Positions 24,586 to 33,674 of a stretch of DNA of 64,000 nucleotides are shown piece by piece (position 1 is the first letter of the stretch; every line of letters begins with the position of its first letter). The stretch covers positions 1,566,608-1,630,607 of the forward strand of contig JAAAFW010000015.1 in assembly GCA_019352875.1 (NCBI GenBank), given 5' to 3'. This stretch comes from Pedobacter cryoconitis (GTDB lineage Bacteria > Bacteroidota > Bacteroidia > Sphingobacteriales > Sphingobacteriaceae). Below the pieces are notes generated by a model. The model had not been told where the DNA came from, searched no databases, and saw only the letters and a program-made list of their open reading frames with translations. A program made the translations under genes and the position numbers.

Positions 24586-26484
24586 ATGGCAAAGATATCC
24601 ATCAACCTGGCTACAGGTTCTTTACAAAAAGAAGAAATTATTGTGGGGATAGACCTGGGTACAACCAATAGTCTGGTCGCATTCATCGATCCTGACAAAA
24701 ACCCAAAAGTCATTAATGATACAGGTAAAGGCTTACTGGTTCCTTCAATTGTACATTTCAATGCTGCCGGGGAAACTATAGTTGGCCATGATGCCCGGGA
24801 GTTTCTGATATCGGACCCTGCCAACACCATATTTTCGGTAAAACGTTTACTGGGCAGGTCTTATAAAGATGTTGCAGCTCACCAGGATACTTTTAGTTAT
24901 AAAATCATTGATGATGACACTGACTCCCTGGTTAAAATCCAGTCAGGAGGGCGCTTTTATACGCCTGTAGATCTTTCGGCAGCCATTCTGAAAGAACTCA
25001 AAACCAGAGCAGAACACGCCTTAAAAACACCAGTTAACCGTGCAGTGATAACTGTACCGGCTTATTTTAATGATACACAACGTCAGGCGACACGCGATGC
25101 CGGAAAACTCGCAGGAATCGATGTATTGAGAATTGTGAATGAGCCAACGGCTGCCAGTCTTGCCTATGGCATCGGACTGGATCCTATGGAGCAGAAAACA
25201 ATTGCCGTATACGATCTTGGTGGAGGAACATTTGACGTGTCCATCCTGGCTATACAGCATGGAATTTTTGAAGTGCTGTCAACCCATGGCAACACTTTTC
25301 TGGGCGGAGATGATTTCGACAGAGCAATTGTACATTACTGGATCGAAAAAAATAAACTAAATGCGCAGGCGATACAGGATAATGCAGGTTTAATGCAGCA
25401 ACTGCGTTTGAAAGCAGAAGAAGCAAAAAAAGCACTAACCACACAGAACCTGTTTAACGAGACCCTGGATATTTCCACATTCTCAGGTCTCAGCGCTGAT
25501 GAGTCTGCCAGCAAGATCTGGTGTACGATCAATAAACAAACTTTTGAAGAATTGATCGCACCGAAGGTAGCAGAGACCATGCTGTCTTGTAAACAAGCTA
25601 TAGAAGATGCCGGAATTTCAGTAGACGCTATAGATGAGGTTGTCCTTGTAGGCGGATCGACACGTACACCGTACGTTAAGGTCCAGGTTGCAGCCTTTTT
25701 CGGTAAAGCACCACATGATCAGCTGAACCCGGATGAGGTAGTTGCACTCGGCGCAGCTATTCAGGCAGATATACTCGCAGGAAACCGTTCTGATATTTTG
25801 CTGCTTGACGTTACACCGCTCTCCCTTGGAATTGAAACTATGGGTGGTCTTATGGATGTAATTATCCCAAGAAATGCCAAAGTCCCCACTAAAGGCGGCA
25901 GACAATATACAACTTCTGTAGACGGACAGATTAACATGAAAATTTCTGTCTATCAGGGCGAACGAGATCTGGTTAAAGAAAACCGTAAACTGGCAGAATT
26001 TGAACTGAAAGGAATTCCGGCTATGCCGGCCGGCCTGCCTAAAGTCGATATTAACTTTATGCTCAATGCCGACGGGATCCTTACGGTTCAGGCAATTGAA
26101 CTTCGTTCTGGTGTAAAACAGGAAATTGACATTACTCCAAGCTATGGACTAACTGATGATACTGTTGAGAAAATGCTGGTTGACAGCATTACCCATGCAG
26201 AGTCGGATGTAGCAGAGCGAATGCGTATTGAAGCAAAAGCCGAAGGTGAACAATTGCTTTACACTGTGGAACGTTTTGTAGAGAAAAATGGATATGTACT
26301 TACTGCAGAAGAAATTAGTGAGACCAAAACATATACTCAGCAACTCTCCGATGCGCTTGCAGATGGAGATAAGGACCTGATCCTGAAAAAAGCCGATGAG
26401 CTCAATGAATTTACACGTCCTTTTGCAGAAAGGTTAATGGACATTGCGGTTTCCCAAGCTATGAAAGGTAAATCCATAGACTAA
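24586..26484 (+). CDS. hscA: Hsp70-family chaperone, HscA-like
   Basis: A 632-residue Hsp70. The N-terminal extension before the phosphate loop (ISINLATGSLQKEE, then VGIDLGTTNS ending at 29) and the early KVINDTGKGLLVPSIVHF resemble HscA more than DnaK. Further ATPase motifs are VPAYFNDTQRQATRDAG, DLGGGTFD and VGGSTRTP. The C-terminal substrate domain follows from about 410. HscA helps transfer Fe-S clusters from the IscU scaffold with HscB. No hscB or iscU is here; fdx and iscX lie 12 kb away. It could still be a specialised DnaK paralog. Confidence 0.82.
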   Translation: MAKISINLATGSLQKEEIIVGIDLGTTNSLVAFIDPDKNPKVINDTGKGLLVPSIVHFNAAGETIVGHDAREFLISDPANTIFSVKRLLGRSYKDVAAHQDTFSYKIIDDDTDSLVKIQSGGRFYTPVDLSAAILKELKTRAEHALKTPVNRAVITVPAYFNDTQRQATRDAGKLAGIDVLRIVNEPTAASLAYGIGLDPMEQKTIAVYDLGGGTFDVSILAIQHGIFEVLSTHGNTFLGGDDFDRAIVHYWIEKNKLNAQAIQDNAGLMQQLRLKAEEAKKALTTQNLFNETLDISTFSGLSADESASKIWCTINKQTFEELIAPKVAETMLSCKQAIEDAGISVDAIDEVVLVGGSTRTPYVKVQVAAFFGKAPHDQLNPDEVVALGAAIQADILAGNRSDILLLDVTPLSLGIETMGGLMDVIIPRNAKVPTKGGRQYTTSVDGQINMKISVYQGERDLVKENRKLAEFELKGIPAMPAGLPKVDINFMLNADGILTVQAIELRSGVKQEIDITPSYGLTDDTVEKMLVDSITHAESDVAERMRIEAKAEGEQLLYTVERFVEKNGYVLTAEEISETKTYTQQLSDALADGDKDLILKKADELNEFTRPFAERLMDIAVSQAMKGKSID

Positions 26485-26539
26485 ACGACAAAGCAGAATT
26501 CTTAACCGATATTGGCAGGCCTGAAGTAGTTTTACGAAA

Positions 26540-27400
26540 ATGAAAAGCTTATTCATTTTCGCAGCACTGATCTTCAGCCTGCTATTTTTTTGCTCCTGGG
26601 GTTTTCATGCACACACCCGGATCAACTATCTCGCCGTACTCACCTTGCCTGAAGGCATGCTCCGCTTTTATAAAAGCAATGCAGCTTATTTATCGGCCCA
26701 TGCTATAGATCCAGACAAAAGGAGGTATACAGATCCACACGAAGGTCCAAGACATTTTCTGGACACTGAAAATTACCATAATTGCATTGATAGTATTCCC
26801 CGCCGGTGGGAACAGGCGCTGGAAAAATACGGCATGGAACATTTACAAAAAAACGGGATCCTTCCCTGGCATATACAAAGAAGTTATCTGCAACTGGTTG
26901 CCGCTTTTCGCGAACAGAACAAACGCCGTATCCTGCGGATTTCTGCCCATCTGGCACATTATATTTCCGATGCACATGTTCCTTTACATGCTACTCGAAA
27001 TCATAACGGACAATACACCGGACAGGCAGGCATACATGCTTTATGGGAAAGCCTGCTTCCTGAGTTATTCGATAAACAGTTTGATTTAATAACAGGCCCT
27101 GCGATTTATATCACTTCGCCCTTAACAGAAGCCTGGCGTATAACAGCGACAAGCTATCATTTAGCAGATAGTGTACTGCTTATTGAAGCCAGGCTCAGCG
27201 GAGAATTTCGCGCCTACCGTAAATATAGCTATACAAAAAGAAAAGGCCTCCTGACCAGGAATTATTCTCCGGAATACGCAAAAGCATATAACCAGAGACT
27301 TAACGGGATGGTAGAAAGACAAATGCGTGATGCAGTGTCCATGACCGGGTCATTATGGTATTCAGCATGGGTTGACGCCGGCCAGCCCATGCTGAAATAA
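26540..27400 (+). CDS. S1/P1-nuclease-like zinc-dependent protein
   Basis: 286 residues with a hydrophobic signal segment (about 3-18). The zinc-ligand pattern of the S1/P1 nuclease and phospholipase C superfamily is visible: WGFHAHTRINY right after the signal, DPHEGPRHFLD, ISAHLAHYISDAHVPLH and HALWESLLPE. After cleavage the WGFHAH tryptophan would be close to the mature N-terminus, as required in this family. An extracytoplasmic nuclease or phospholipase is likely; which one is unclear. TAGTTTTA, one mismatch from the promoter box, lies 4 bases before the ATG. Confidence 0.82.
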   Translation: MKSLFIFAALIFSLLFFCSWGFHAHTRINYLAVLTLPEGMLRFYKSNAAYLSAHAIDPDKRRYTDPHEGPRHFLDTENYHNCIDSIPRRWEQALEKYGMEHLQKNGILPWHIQRSYLQLVAAFREQNKRRILRISAHLAHYISDAHVPLHATRNHNGQYTGQAGIHALWESLLPELFDKQFDLITGPAIYITSPLTEAWRITATSYHLADSVLLIEARLSGEFRAYRKYSYTKRKGLLTRNYSPEYAKAYNQRLNGMVERQMRDAVSMTGSLWYSAWVDAGQPMLK

Positions 27401-27405
27401 TTAAA

Positions 27406-28062
27406 TTAGTCTATAGTTTCTTTAGACTTGAACATTGACTTTATAGCCGCAAAGATCACAGGTGCAAAAGTTACAATAGCTATGAAAGCAATAACAAGAG
27501 AGAAATTATCCCGGATCAGCGGAATTTGTCCTAACAGGTATCCTGCAAATAATAAACTTGCGATCCAGGCTATACCACCAACAATGTTGTAGTAAGTAAA
27601 TCTGCCGAAAGGCATTTTAGCCACGCCAGCTACAAATGGCGCAATAGTTCTGAAAATAGGCAGGAAACGACTGAAGATAATTGCCTTACCCCCATGCTTT
27701 TCAAAAAATTCATGTGATTTGTTATAGTATTCCAGTTTCAGTATCCTGTTTTCCGGTTTAAATACCTTCACGCCAAAGAAACTTCCCAGCCTGTAATTCA
27801 AGCTGTTTCCCAGAATACCAGCTGCAGTAAGCAGGAAAAACATAATCCAGATATCCAAGCCTGTGTTTCCTTTGGCAATAAGTGCTCCGACTGCGAAAAG
27901 CATAGAATCACCCGGTAAAAATGGAGTTACGACAAAACCGGTTTCTGCAAAAATTATTATAAACAAGATCAGGTAAGTCCAAGTCTGGTAGTTACTGACC
28001 AGTTTTACCAATTCCACATCTGTATGCAGAATAAATTGTATAAGCTGATTGATGATATCCAT
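27406..28062 (-). CDS. DedA family membrane protein
   Basis: 218 residues with about five hydrophobic segments. It has the conserved DedA elements FLPGDSMLFAVGAL and FSRFLPIFRTIAPFVAGVAKM, the latter with the essential arginines of the membrane loop. DedA/DTT proteins act in membrane phospholipid recycling (several are undecaprenyl-phosphate or phosphatidylethanolamine flippases). Convergent with the S1/P1-like gene, 5 bases between stops. Confidence 0.93.
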   Translation of the reverse strand: MDIINQLIQFILHTDVELVKLVSNYQTWTYLILFIIIFAETGFVVTPFLPGDSMLFAVGALIAKGNTGLDIWIMFFLLTAAGILGNSLNYRLGSFFGVKVFKPENRILKLEYYNKSHEFFEKHGGKAIIFSRFLPIFRTIAPFVAGVAKMPFGRFTYYNIVGGIAWIASLLFAGYLLGQIPLIRDNFSLVIAFIAIVTFAPVIFAAIKSMFKSKETID

Positions 28063-28074
28063 AGGTCTGGTATT

Positions 28075-28118
28075 AAAACGTCAAATGCAGCATAAAATTC
28101 CAGCGCATTTGACGTTTT
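28075..28118 (-). terminator. Intrinsic terminator after dnaN
   Basis: A 14-bp perfect stem, AAAACGTCAAATGC/GCATTTGACGTTTT, with a 16-base loop, 22 bases past the dnaN stop on the minus strand; the U-run comes from the left arm. Confidence 0.8.
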
Positions 28119-28140
28119 AGAAAAAAATCGTGAAAAAATT

Positions 28141-29265
28141 TTAGTTATAACTGTTTAGCATAACCGGCATAACCAGCATCAGCACATCCTCATTTTCATC
28201 GTTAGTCTGAGGAATCAGCAAGCCTGCACGATTTGGTGTAGATAATTCAAGCGTAACTTCCTCACCAGATAAGTTACTTAACATTTCGATCAGGAAACGT
28301 GCATTAAAACCAATTTCGAGATCTTCACCTTCATATTGGCAACTCAGACGTTCATGAGCCTCATTTGCAAAGTCCAGATCTTCAGAAGAGATATTTAACT
28401 CACTCCCATTGATTTTTAACCTAACCTGATGTGTAGTTTTATTAGCAAAAATCACTACACGACGCAGTGTATTTAAGAACAAAGCACGGTCAATAATCAG
28501 TTTATTAGGGTTATTCGCAGGAATTACGGCTTCGTAATCCGGGTAACGCTCATCAATCAGACGGCATACCAGGTTAATATTTTCAAATTTAAAAAATGCA
28601 CTTGTTGCATTATAATCCACTGATACATTGATATCAGTTGAAGGAAGTGCTGCTTTTAATAGGGTTAATGCTTTTTTCGGAAGGATAAAGGATGCTGTTT
28701 TTTCAGCTTTACTATCCATTCTTCTATATCTGACCAGTTTATGTGCATCTGTTGCAACAAAAGTGATAAACTGATCCGATAACTGGCAGAATACACCTGT
28801 CATCGCAGGACGCAGCTCGTCGTTACTTACTGCAAAAATAGTTTTGGTAATCGCTTCTGTCAATACAGCCGCAGGCAGGTTCACTGAAGATGCATTTTCA
28901 ACTACAGGTATTTTTGGAAAGTCATCTCCGTTTTCACCGCTCAGTTTATATTTTCCATCGCCGGCGCTGATCTCAATGGAGAAAGTCGAATCGTCGATAT
29001 TGAATGAAATCGGCTGGTCCGGAAGCGTTTTTAAAGTATCCAGCAGAATTCTTGCAGGAACGGCTACTTTACCGCCTTCTTTGGATTCAACCGGTAATGA
29101 CGTGGTCATACTGGTTTGCAGGTCAGTTGCCGAAATCGTTAAACTACCCTCTTTGATCTCAAAAAGGAAATTTTCCAGTATCGGTAAAACAGTGCTGCTG
29201 CTTGAGGCACCATTAACCGTTTGTAAATGTTTTAAAAGCGTTGATGTGGATACAATAAATCTCAT
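28141..29265 (-). CDS. dnaN: DNA polymerase III beta subunit (sliding clamp)
   Basis: 374 residues spanning three clamp domains. It begins MRFIVSTSTLLKHLQTVNGA and ends in the clamp C-terminus MLVMPVMLNSYN, with conserved ATDAHKLVRYR and YPDYEAVIP segments. It encircles DNA and tethers polymerase and repair proteins. Here it stands alone: no dnaA, recF or gyrB is beside it. A TATTTTTG box lies 21 bases upstream and a terminator follows. Confidence 0.97.
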   Translation of the reverse strand: MRFIVSTSTLLKHLQTVNGASSSSTVLPILENFLFEIKEGSLTISATDLQTSMTTSLPVESKEGGKVAVPARILLDTLKTLPDQPISFNIDDSTFSIEISAGDGKYKLSGENGDDFPKIPVVENASSVNLPAAVLTEAITKTIFAVSNDELRPAMTGVFCQLSDQFITFVATDAHKLVRYRRMDSKAEKTASFILPKKALTLLKAALPSTDINVSVDYNATSAFFKFENINLVCRLIDERYPDYEAVIPANNPNKLIIDRALFLNTLRRVVIFANKTTHQVRLKINGSELNISSEDLDFANEAHERLSCQYEGEDLEIGFNARFLIEMLSNLSGEEVTLELSTPNRAGLLIPQTNDENEDVLMLVMPVMLNSYN

Positions 29266-29286
29266 AATATGATCTTGTCAAGTTCT

Positions 29287-29294
29287 CAAAAATA
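29287..29294 (-). promoter_or_regulatory. TAnnTTTG (-7) box for dnaN
   Basis: The minus strand reads TATTTTTG, 21 bases upstream of the dnaN ATG. Confidence 0.6.
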
Positions 29295-29374
29295 TAAAAA
29301 TTACCTCGCATACTTATACTCGCTGTAATAATGTTGAAAAATCACCATCATTCTAAGCTGATTTTTCGGAAAAC

Positions 29375-29392
29375 AAATCAATATTATGATTT
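29375..29392. promoter_or_regulatory. Palindrome between dnaN and the YdeI-like gene
   Basis: AAATCA-ATATTA-TGATTT, perfect 6-bp arms, nested in a larger imperfect inverted repeat (GGAAAACAAAT ... ATTTGTTTCC). It could be an operator for either divergent gene; no regulator can be assigned. Confidence 0.35.
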
Positions 29393-29432
29393 ATTTGTTT
29401 CCTTATTTTAGTTCTTCATACAAAATCGACCT

Positions 29433-30050
29433 ATGGAAAAATACGATCCCAGAATAGATAAATATATAGATGATGCAGCAGAATTTGCGAAACCTATTCT
29501 GAATCATCTCAGAACCTTGGTTCACCAGGCTTGTCCGGAAATGAAAGAAACTATGAAGTGGAGTTTTCCTCATTTTGAATATAAAGGAACTGTCTGCAGT
29601 ATGGCGGCTTTTAAACATCACTGTGCTTTTGGTTTCTGGAAAGCGTCACTCCTGCCCCCCGCGACAAAAGAGTTAAGAAGCAGCGCATCGGCAAACGCAA
29701 TGGGTCAACTAGGCAAGATATGTTCGCTGAACGACCTCCCTGCAGATGACCTGTTGATATCCAGTATTAAGTTTGCCGTGAAACTCAATGAAGAAGGGAT
29801 AAAAGTCAAAAAGAAACCCGCAGCTCCCAAGACAGAACTGGTTATTCCTGAAGATTTTGCGAATCTTCTTAGTTCGGCATCAGCAGCAAAAAACCATTTT
29901 GACAACTTCAGTTATTCTCAAAAGAAAGAATACCTGCAGTGGATTACAGAAGCTAAAACAACAGCAACGCGTGAAAAAAGGATGCATACTGCTATAGAAT
30001 TGCTATCGGATGGAAAGATCAGGAACTGGAAATACCTCGAAAAACAATAG
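29433..30050 (+). CDS. YdeI/OmpD-associated family protein (DUF1801-type N-terminus)
   Basis: 205 residues, soluble. The N-terminal DUF1801-like domain has the typical CPEMKETMKWSFPHFEYKG pattern and MAAFKHHCAFGFWK. The C-terminal YdeI-like region has VIPEDFANLL and FSYSQKKEYLQWITEAKTTATRE, which resembles the bacteriocin-protection (OmdA) motif. The molecular function is unknown. A near-consensus TATTTTAG box lies 21 bases upstream. It is divergent from dnaN. Confidence 0.85.
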   Translation: MEKYDPRIDKYIDDAAEFAKPILNHLRTLVHQACPEMKETMKWSFPHFEYKGTVCSMAAFKHHCAFGFWKASLLPPATKELRSSASANAMGQLGKICSLNDLPADDLLISSIKFAVKLNEEGIKVKKKPAAPKTELVIPEDFANLLSSASAAKNHFDNFSYSQKKEYLQWITEAKTTATREKRMHTAIELLSDGKIRNWKYLEKQ

Positions 30051-30113
30051 GCGCGGTGATGATTTAATATTGTCTTAACTTAAGGCATACAGCACGTTGA
30101 TTAGTTTAGCGCT

Positions 30114-31097
30114 GTGAAAAAACTAATGACACTAACAGCAGCAGTTTGTTTGACAGGCGCTGCATTCGGACAACAAAAACTAGATGTTCAGGGCCACCGT
30201 GGCGGCATGGGCCTAATGCCGGAAAATACTATTGCGGCAATGTTAAACGGTGTAAAGCTGGGTGTTAAAACTCTGGAGCTGGATGTCGTTATATCCCGTG
30301 ACGGGAAAGTGGTAGTATCCCATGACCCTTACATGTCAGCTGACTTTATGCTGAAACCTGACGGTTCTGAAATCACAAAAAAGGAACAAACGGGCATGGC
30401 ACTTTTTCAGATGACCTACGATAGTATAAGTCATTTTGAAGCGGGGCTTAAACCTCATCCGCTTTTTCCGCAACAGGTGAGAATGAAAACACATAAACCA
30501 CTGCTTTCTGAGTTGATTGACAGCGTGGAAACTTATGTGAAAAAGAATAAGCTGAAACCTGTCTACTATAATATCGAGACCAAAATTTCCCCTGCCGGAG
30601 ATGGCATATATAATCCTTCACCAGAAGTGTTCGTGAATACTTTAATGGATGTACTAAATATAAAGAACATTAGTAACCGCATCACAATCCAATCCTTTGA
30701 TGTAAGGACTTTACAGATCCTGCATAAAACCCAGCCTAAGCTGAAACTCTCTTTACTGGCTTTCGGAAAAATGGATCTGTCTACTGAACTAAAAAAAGCA
30801 GGGATGGACAAAGAAGGTGAAGAAAAAGTAAAGCAGGCTATTCTTGCTTATGGTAAAGGCGGTATTGATGAAGATCTTAAGAAACTAGGTTTTACCCCTG
30901 ATATTTACAGCCCGCATTTCTCTTCTGTAGATGCAGAAATGGTTAAAAAAGCACATGAAAAGAAAATGTTGATTTTACCATGGACAGTAGATGAGGAAAA
31001 AGACATGATCGCATTAGGAAAACTGGGTGTAGACGGAATCATTTCGAATTATCCAGACAGGCTTATCCAGTTATTTGGCCGTTATCAAACAAAATAG
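30114..31097 (+). CDS. Glycerophosphodiester phosphodiesterase, secreted
   Basis: 327 residues. GTG at 30114 is chosen over ATG 30126 because it keeps the basic n-region (MKKLMTLTAAVCLTGAAFGQ), a clean signal peptide. The catalytic elements of the GDPD TIM barrel follow: GHRGGMGLMPENT (His28, Arg29, Glu37), LELDVVISRDG and VVSHDP. It hydrolyses glycerophosphodiesters to glycerol-3-phosphate and an alcohol, probably in the periplasm. TAGTTTAG, one mismatch from the promoter box, lies 4 bases upstream. A strong bidirectional terminator follows. Confidence 0.9.
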   Translation: MKKLMTLTAAVCLTGAAFGQQKLDVQGHRGGMGLMPENTIAAMLNGVKLGVKTLELDVVISRDGKVVVSHDPYMSADFMLKPDGSEITKKEQTGMALFQMTYDSISHFEAGLKPHPLFPQQVRMKTHKPLLSELIDSVETYVKKNKLKPVYYNIETKISPAGDGIYNPSPEVFVNTLMDVLNIKNISNRITIQSFDVRTLQILHKTQPKLKLSLLAFGKMDLSTELKKAGMDKEGEEKVKQAILAYGKGGIDEDLKKLGFTPDIYSPHFSSVDAEMVKKAHEKKMLILPWTVDEEKDMIALGKLGVDGIISNYPDRLIQLFGRYQTK

Positions 31098-31112
31098 GTC
31101 ATATCATAAATG

Positions 31113-31162
31113 TCAATTCATAAAAAAAGGGCATCTTCTGATGCCCTTTTTTTATGAATTGA
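31113..31162. terminator. Bidirectional intrinsic terminator
   Basis: A 23-bp perfect stem (31113-31135 with 31140-31162) and a 4-base loop, TTCT. A-rich and T-rich tracts in both arms suit the convergent glycerophosphodiesterase and barrel-protein genes. Confidence 0.9.
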
Positions 31163-31167
31163 TATAC

Positions 31168-31722
31168 TTATAAACCAAAGTTATAAGCTAGTCTTATACC
31201 GACAAAGTTTTTGACATGGATCTGGTCTCCCAATTTATAATCTCCGCTAGACCATCCTTCATATCTTGCGCCCAAATCGATTGAACCTTTATCAGATACC
31301 GGGAATTCAACACCAATACCCGGAGTATATACGAATGAAGTCCTGGCACCGTCACTTGTACCGAATGCCGCACCCAGTTCACCACCTGCATAAAAGTTTT
31401 CGGCTAGAAAATAACGCAGACCTACCTTAACAGGGATAGCAGCGTAGTCACGAATTTTTAAACCGGCACCCACATCCTTACCTGTAAAGTTCAGATATCC
31501 GGCGCTTGCCGTAAAATTCAGCTGATCTGCGATCGGTTGCTGATATTGAAGCGATCCGCCGAATCCTAATTTATATGCATCATTGGTGCTACCTGTAGGC
31601 AAAGCAAAATCAGCCCCAATACTTAGTTTAGCTCCTGACATAGCCGGGTCCCGTACCTGAGCAGATGCGGTTGACCAAGCGAACATTCCTGCAAGAGCGG
31701 TGAGTAAAAAGATCTTTTTCAT
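31168..31722 (-). CDS. Outer membrane beta-barrel protein
   Basis: 184 residues. The signal peptide is MKKIFLLTALAGMFAWSTASAQ, followed by alternating amphipathic strands rich in Tyr, Gly and Phe that end in VGIRLAYNFGL, with a terminal hydrophobic residue near the C-terminus as in outer membrane barrels. About eight strands are plausible. Specific function unknown. It is monocistronic and ends at the bidirectional terminator. Confidence 0.8.
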   Translation of the reverse strand: MKKIFLLTALAGMFAWSTASAQVRDPAMSGAKLSIGADFALPTGSTNDAYKLGFGGSLQYQQPIADQLNFTASAGYLNFTGKDVGAGLKIRDYAAIPVKVGLRYFLAENFYAGGELGAAFGTSDGARTSFVYTPGIGVEFPVSDKGSIDLGARYEGWSSGDYKLGDQIHVKNFVGIRLAYNFGL

Positions 31723-31942
31723 AATATGTGTATTTAAGTTTAGCAGCGCATTTACGCTGGCATAGCTAAATCAAAAAGCCGGCCAATTCAGGAATACACC
31801 ACATAAACAACTAATAACCAGATACTTAATTTACTGAATATATCACATAAAGAGTCAGTTTTATGTTGGTTTTTCAATGCAGTTCATTCATAGTCAGCGA
31901 CAAATTGGTATTTATTCATATTTTAAATTACCCTTCAAATTC

Positions 31943-31950
31943 TATATTTG
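31943..31950 (+). promoter_or_regulatory. TAnnTTTG (-7) box abutting the glyS start
   Basis: TATATTTG followed by C, 7 bases before the glyS ATG at 31958. It supports the shorter start and implies an almost leaderless message. Confidence 0.62.
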
Positions 31951-31957
31951 CAGTATT

Positions 31958-33445
31958 ATGGCCAAAACGAATAACGACGAACAATTTAAAAATGTGATCT
32001 CTCATGCCAAGGAATATGGTTTCGTATTTCAAAGCAGCGAAATTTATGATGGATTAAGTGCCGTATATGACTACGGCCAGTTAGGTGCTGAACTGAAAAA
32101 TAACATTAAAACCTATTGGTGGAAATCAATGGTTCAGCTACATGAAAATATTGTTGGAATTGATTCCGCAATCTTTATGCATCCTAAAGTATGGAAAGCA
32201 AGTGGTCACGTAGACGGCTTTAGCGATCCTATGATCGACAATAAAGATTCGAAAAAACGTTATCGCGCAGACCAGCTACTGGAAGATAAAATTGCCCGTT
32301 ATGAAAAAGACGGCAAAACAGATAAGGCTGCACAACTGCAGACCGATATGGATCAGGCTTTAAAAGATGAGAATCTGCCACAGCTTAAGGTCCTGATTGA
32401 GCAGCATGAAATCGCCTGCCCTGTCAGTGGTACAAAAAACTGGACAGATGTCCGCCAGTTTAACCTGATGTTCAGCACCCAGTTCGGTGCAATGGCAGAA
32501 GGTGCTGAAGAAGTTTATCTACGTCCGGAAACAGCACAGGGGATCTTTGTTAACTTCCTGAACGTTCAGAAATCCGGCAGGATGAAAATTCCTTTTGGAA
32601 TTGCCCAAATAGGAAAAGCTTTCCGTAATGAAGTTATTGCCAGACAGTTCATTATGCGTATGCGTGAGTTCGAACAAATGGAAATGCAATTCTTTGTTCG
32701 TCCGGGAGAAGAAATGAAATGGTATGCTTACTGGAAAGAAGCACGTTTAAAATGGCATACAGCATTGGGTACAGACCCTGCAAAATATAAATACCACGAT
32801 CATGCAAAACTTGCACATTATGCAAATGCTGCAGTTGATATAGAATTTGAGTTCCCTTTTGGCTTTAAGGAAGTCGAAGGTATTCACAGCCGTACCGATT
32901 TTGACTTAAGCCAGCACCAGGAGTTCTCAGGTAAGAAAATGCAATATTTTGACAATGACCTGAATGAAGAAGGAAAGCCATATGGAAACTATATTCCTTA
33001 CGTCATCGAAACTTCAATCGGTCTGGACAGAATGTTCCTGCTAACTATGATCGGTGCCTTCGAAGAGCAGGATCTTTCTGAAGGTGAGAAAAAGGATAGC
33101 CGTATTGTATTACACCTGCACCCTTGCCTGGCTCCGATTAAAGTCGCCATTCTGCCTTTAACTAAAAAAGATGGTTTGCCGGAAAAAGCAAAAGAAATCA
33201 TGGATCTGCTTAAATTCGATCATAGCGTCGTTTATGAAGAAAAAGATTCTATTGGTAAACGTTACCGCAGACAGGATGCCATTGGTACTCCATTCTGCCT
33301 GACTATCGATCATCAGACACTGGAAGATCAGACTGTAACCATTCGTCACCGTGACAGCATGGAACAGCAACGTATAGAAATCAAAGATCTGGAAGAACTG
33401 ATCTCAAGCAAAGTAAGCTGGAAAAACTTACTGAGAAAATTATAA
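31958..33445 (+). CDS. glyS: Glycyl-tRNA synthetase (alpha2 type)
   Basis: 495 residues from ATG 31958 (MAKTNNDEQFKNVISHAKEYGF). The 27-codon upstream extension spans the promoter box and is rejected. Class II motifs are seen: YLRPETAQGIFVNF (motif 2 region), IGKAFRNEVIARQFIMRMREFEQMEMQFF read across its two halves, and the motif 3 region ETSIGLDRMFLL, followed by an anticodon-binding domain (LHPCLAPIKVAILPL). It charges tRNA-Gly and is the homodimeric eukaryote-like type. A terminator follows. Confidence 0.96.
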   Translation: MAKTNNDEQFKNVISHAKEYGFVFQSSEIYDGLSAVYDYGQLGAELKNNIKTYWWKSMVQLHENIVGIDSAIFMHPKVWKASGHVDGFSDPMIDNKDSKKRYRADQLLEDKIARYEKDGKTDKAAQLQTDMDQALKDENLPQLKVLIEQHEIACPVSGTKNWTDVRQFNLMFSTQFGAMAEGAEEVYLRPETAQGIFVNFLNVQKSGRMKIPFGIAQIGKAFRNEVIARQFIMRMREFEQMEMQFFVRPGEEMKWYAYWKEARLKWHTALGTDPAKYKYHDHAKLAHYANAAVDIEFEFPFGFKEVEGIHSRTDFDLSQHQEFSGKKMQYFDNDLNEEGKPYGNYIPYVIETSIGLDRMFLLTMIGAFEEQDLSEGEKKDSRIVLHLHPCLAPIKVAILPLTKKDGLPEKAKEIMDLLKFDHSVVYEEKDSIGKRYRRQDAIGTPFCLTIDHQTLEDQTVTIRHRDSMEQQRIEIKDLEELISSKVSWKNLLRKL

Positions 33446-33458
33446 AATAACAATAATT

Positions 33459-33490
33459 AGCCCGGTCCCTTAAACGACCGGGCTTTTTTG
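33459..33490 (+). terminator. Intrinsic terminator after glyS
   Basis: A 9-bp GC-rich stem, AGCCCGGTC/GACCGGGCT, with an 8-base loop and a T-run, 14 bases after the glyS stop. Confidence 0.9.
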
Positions 33491-33578
33491 TGTCTTAACA
33501 AATTATAATCAAAAGGGTTTCATCGTAGTCAGACTTTAGATAACTCCTGTTTTTAGACGACTGTTCTGCCGGGTTGCA

Positions 33579-33674
33579 ATACCCTTGGGATACCGTTGCG
33601 ATACCCTCTGGATACCCCTTGATATACCCTTTGGGTAAAGGAAGGGTATCCCAAGGGTAAAGGGAGGGTATATC
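33579..33674. repeat. 11-bp tandem repeat with inverted copies
   Basis: Five direct units of the form ATACCCnnTGG start at 33579, 33590, 33601, 33612 and 33624, i.e. with periods 11, 11, 11 and 12. The complementary form (GGGTAT/GGGTAA) then recurs at about 33634-33674. GATATACCCT (33621-33630) pairs exactly with AGGGTATATC (33665-33674), and TTGGG pairs with CCCAA inside it, so a nested hairpin is possible. It is GC-richer than its surroundings. The identity is unknown. Confidence 0.8.

Noticed and set aside
28141..29265. A replication origin beside dnaN
   Set aside because: No dnaA, no cluster of TTATCCACA-like boxes and no AT-rich unwinding array were seen.
31877..31957. 27-codon N-terminal extension of glycyl-tRNA synthetase
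   Set aside because: It spans the promoter box and is unlike the family N-terminus.
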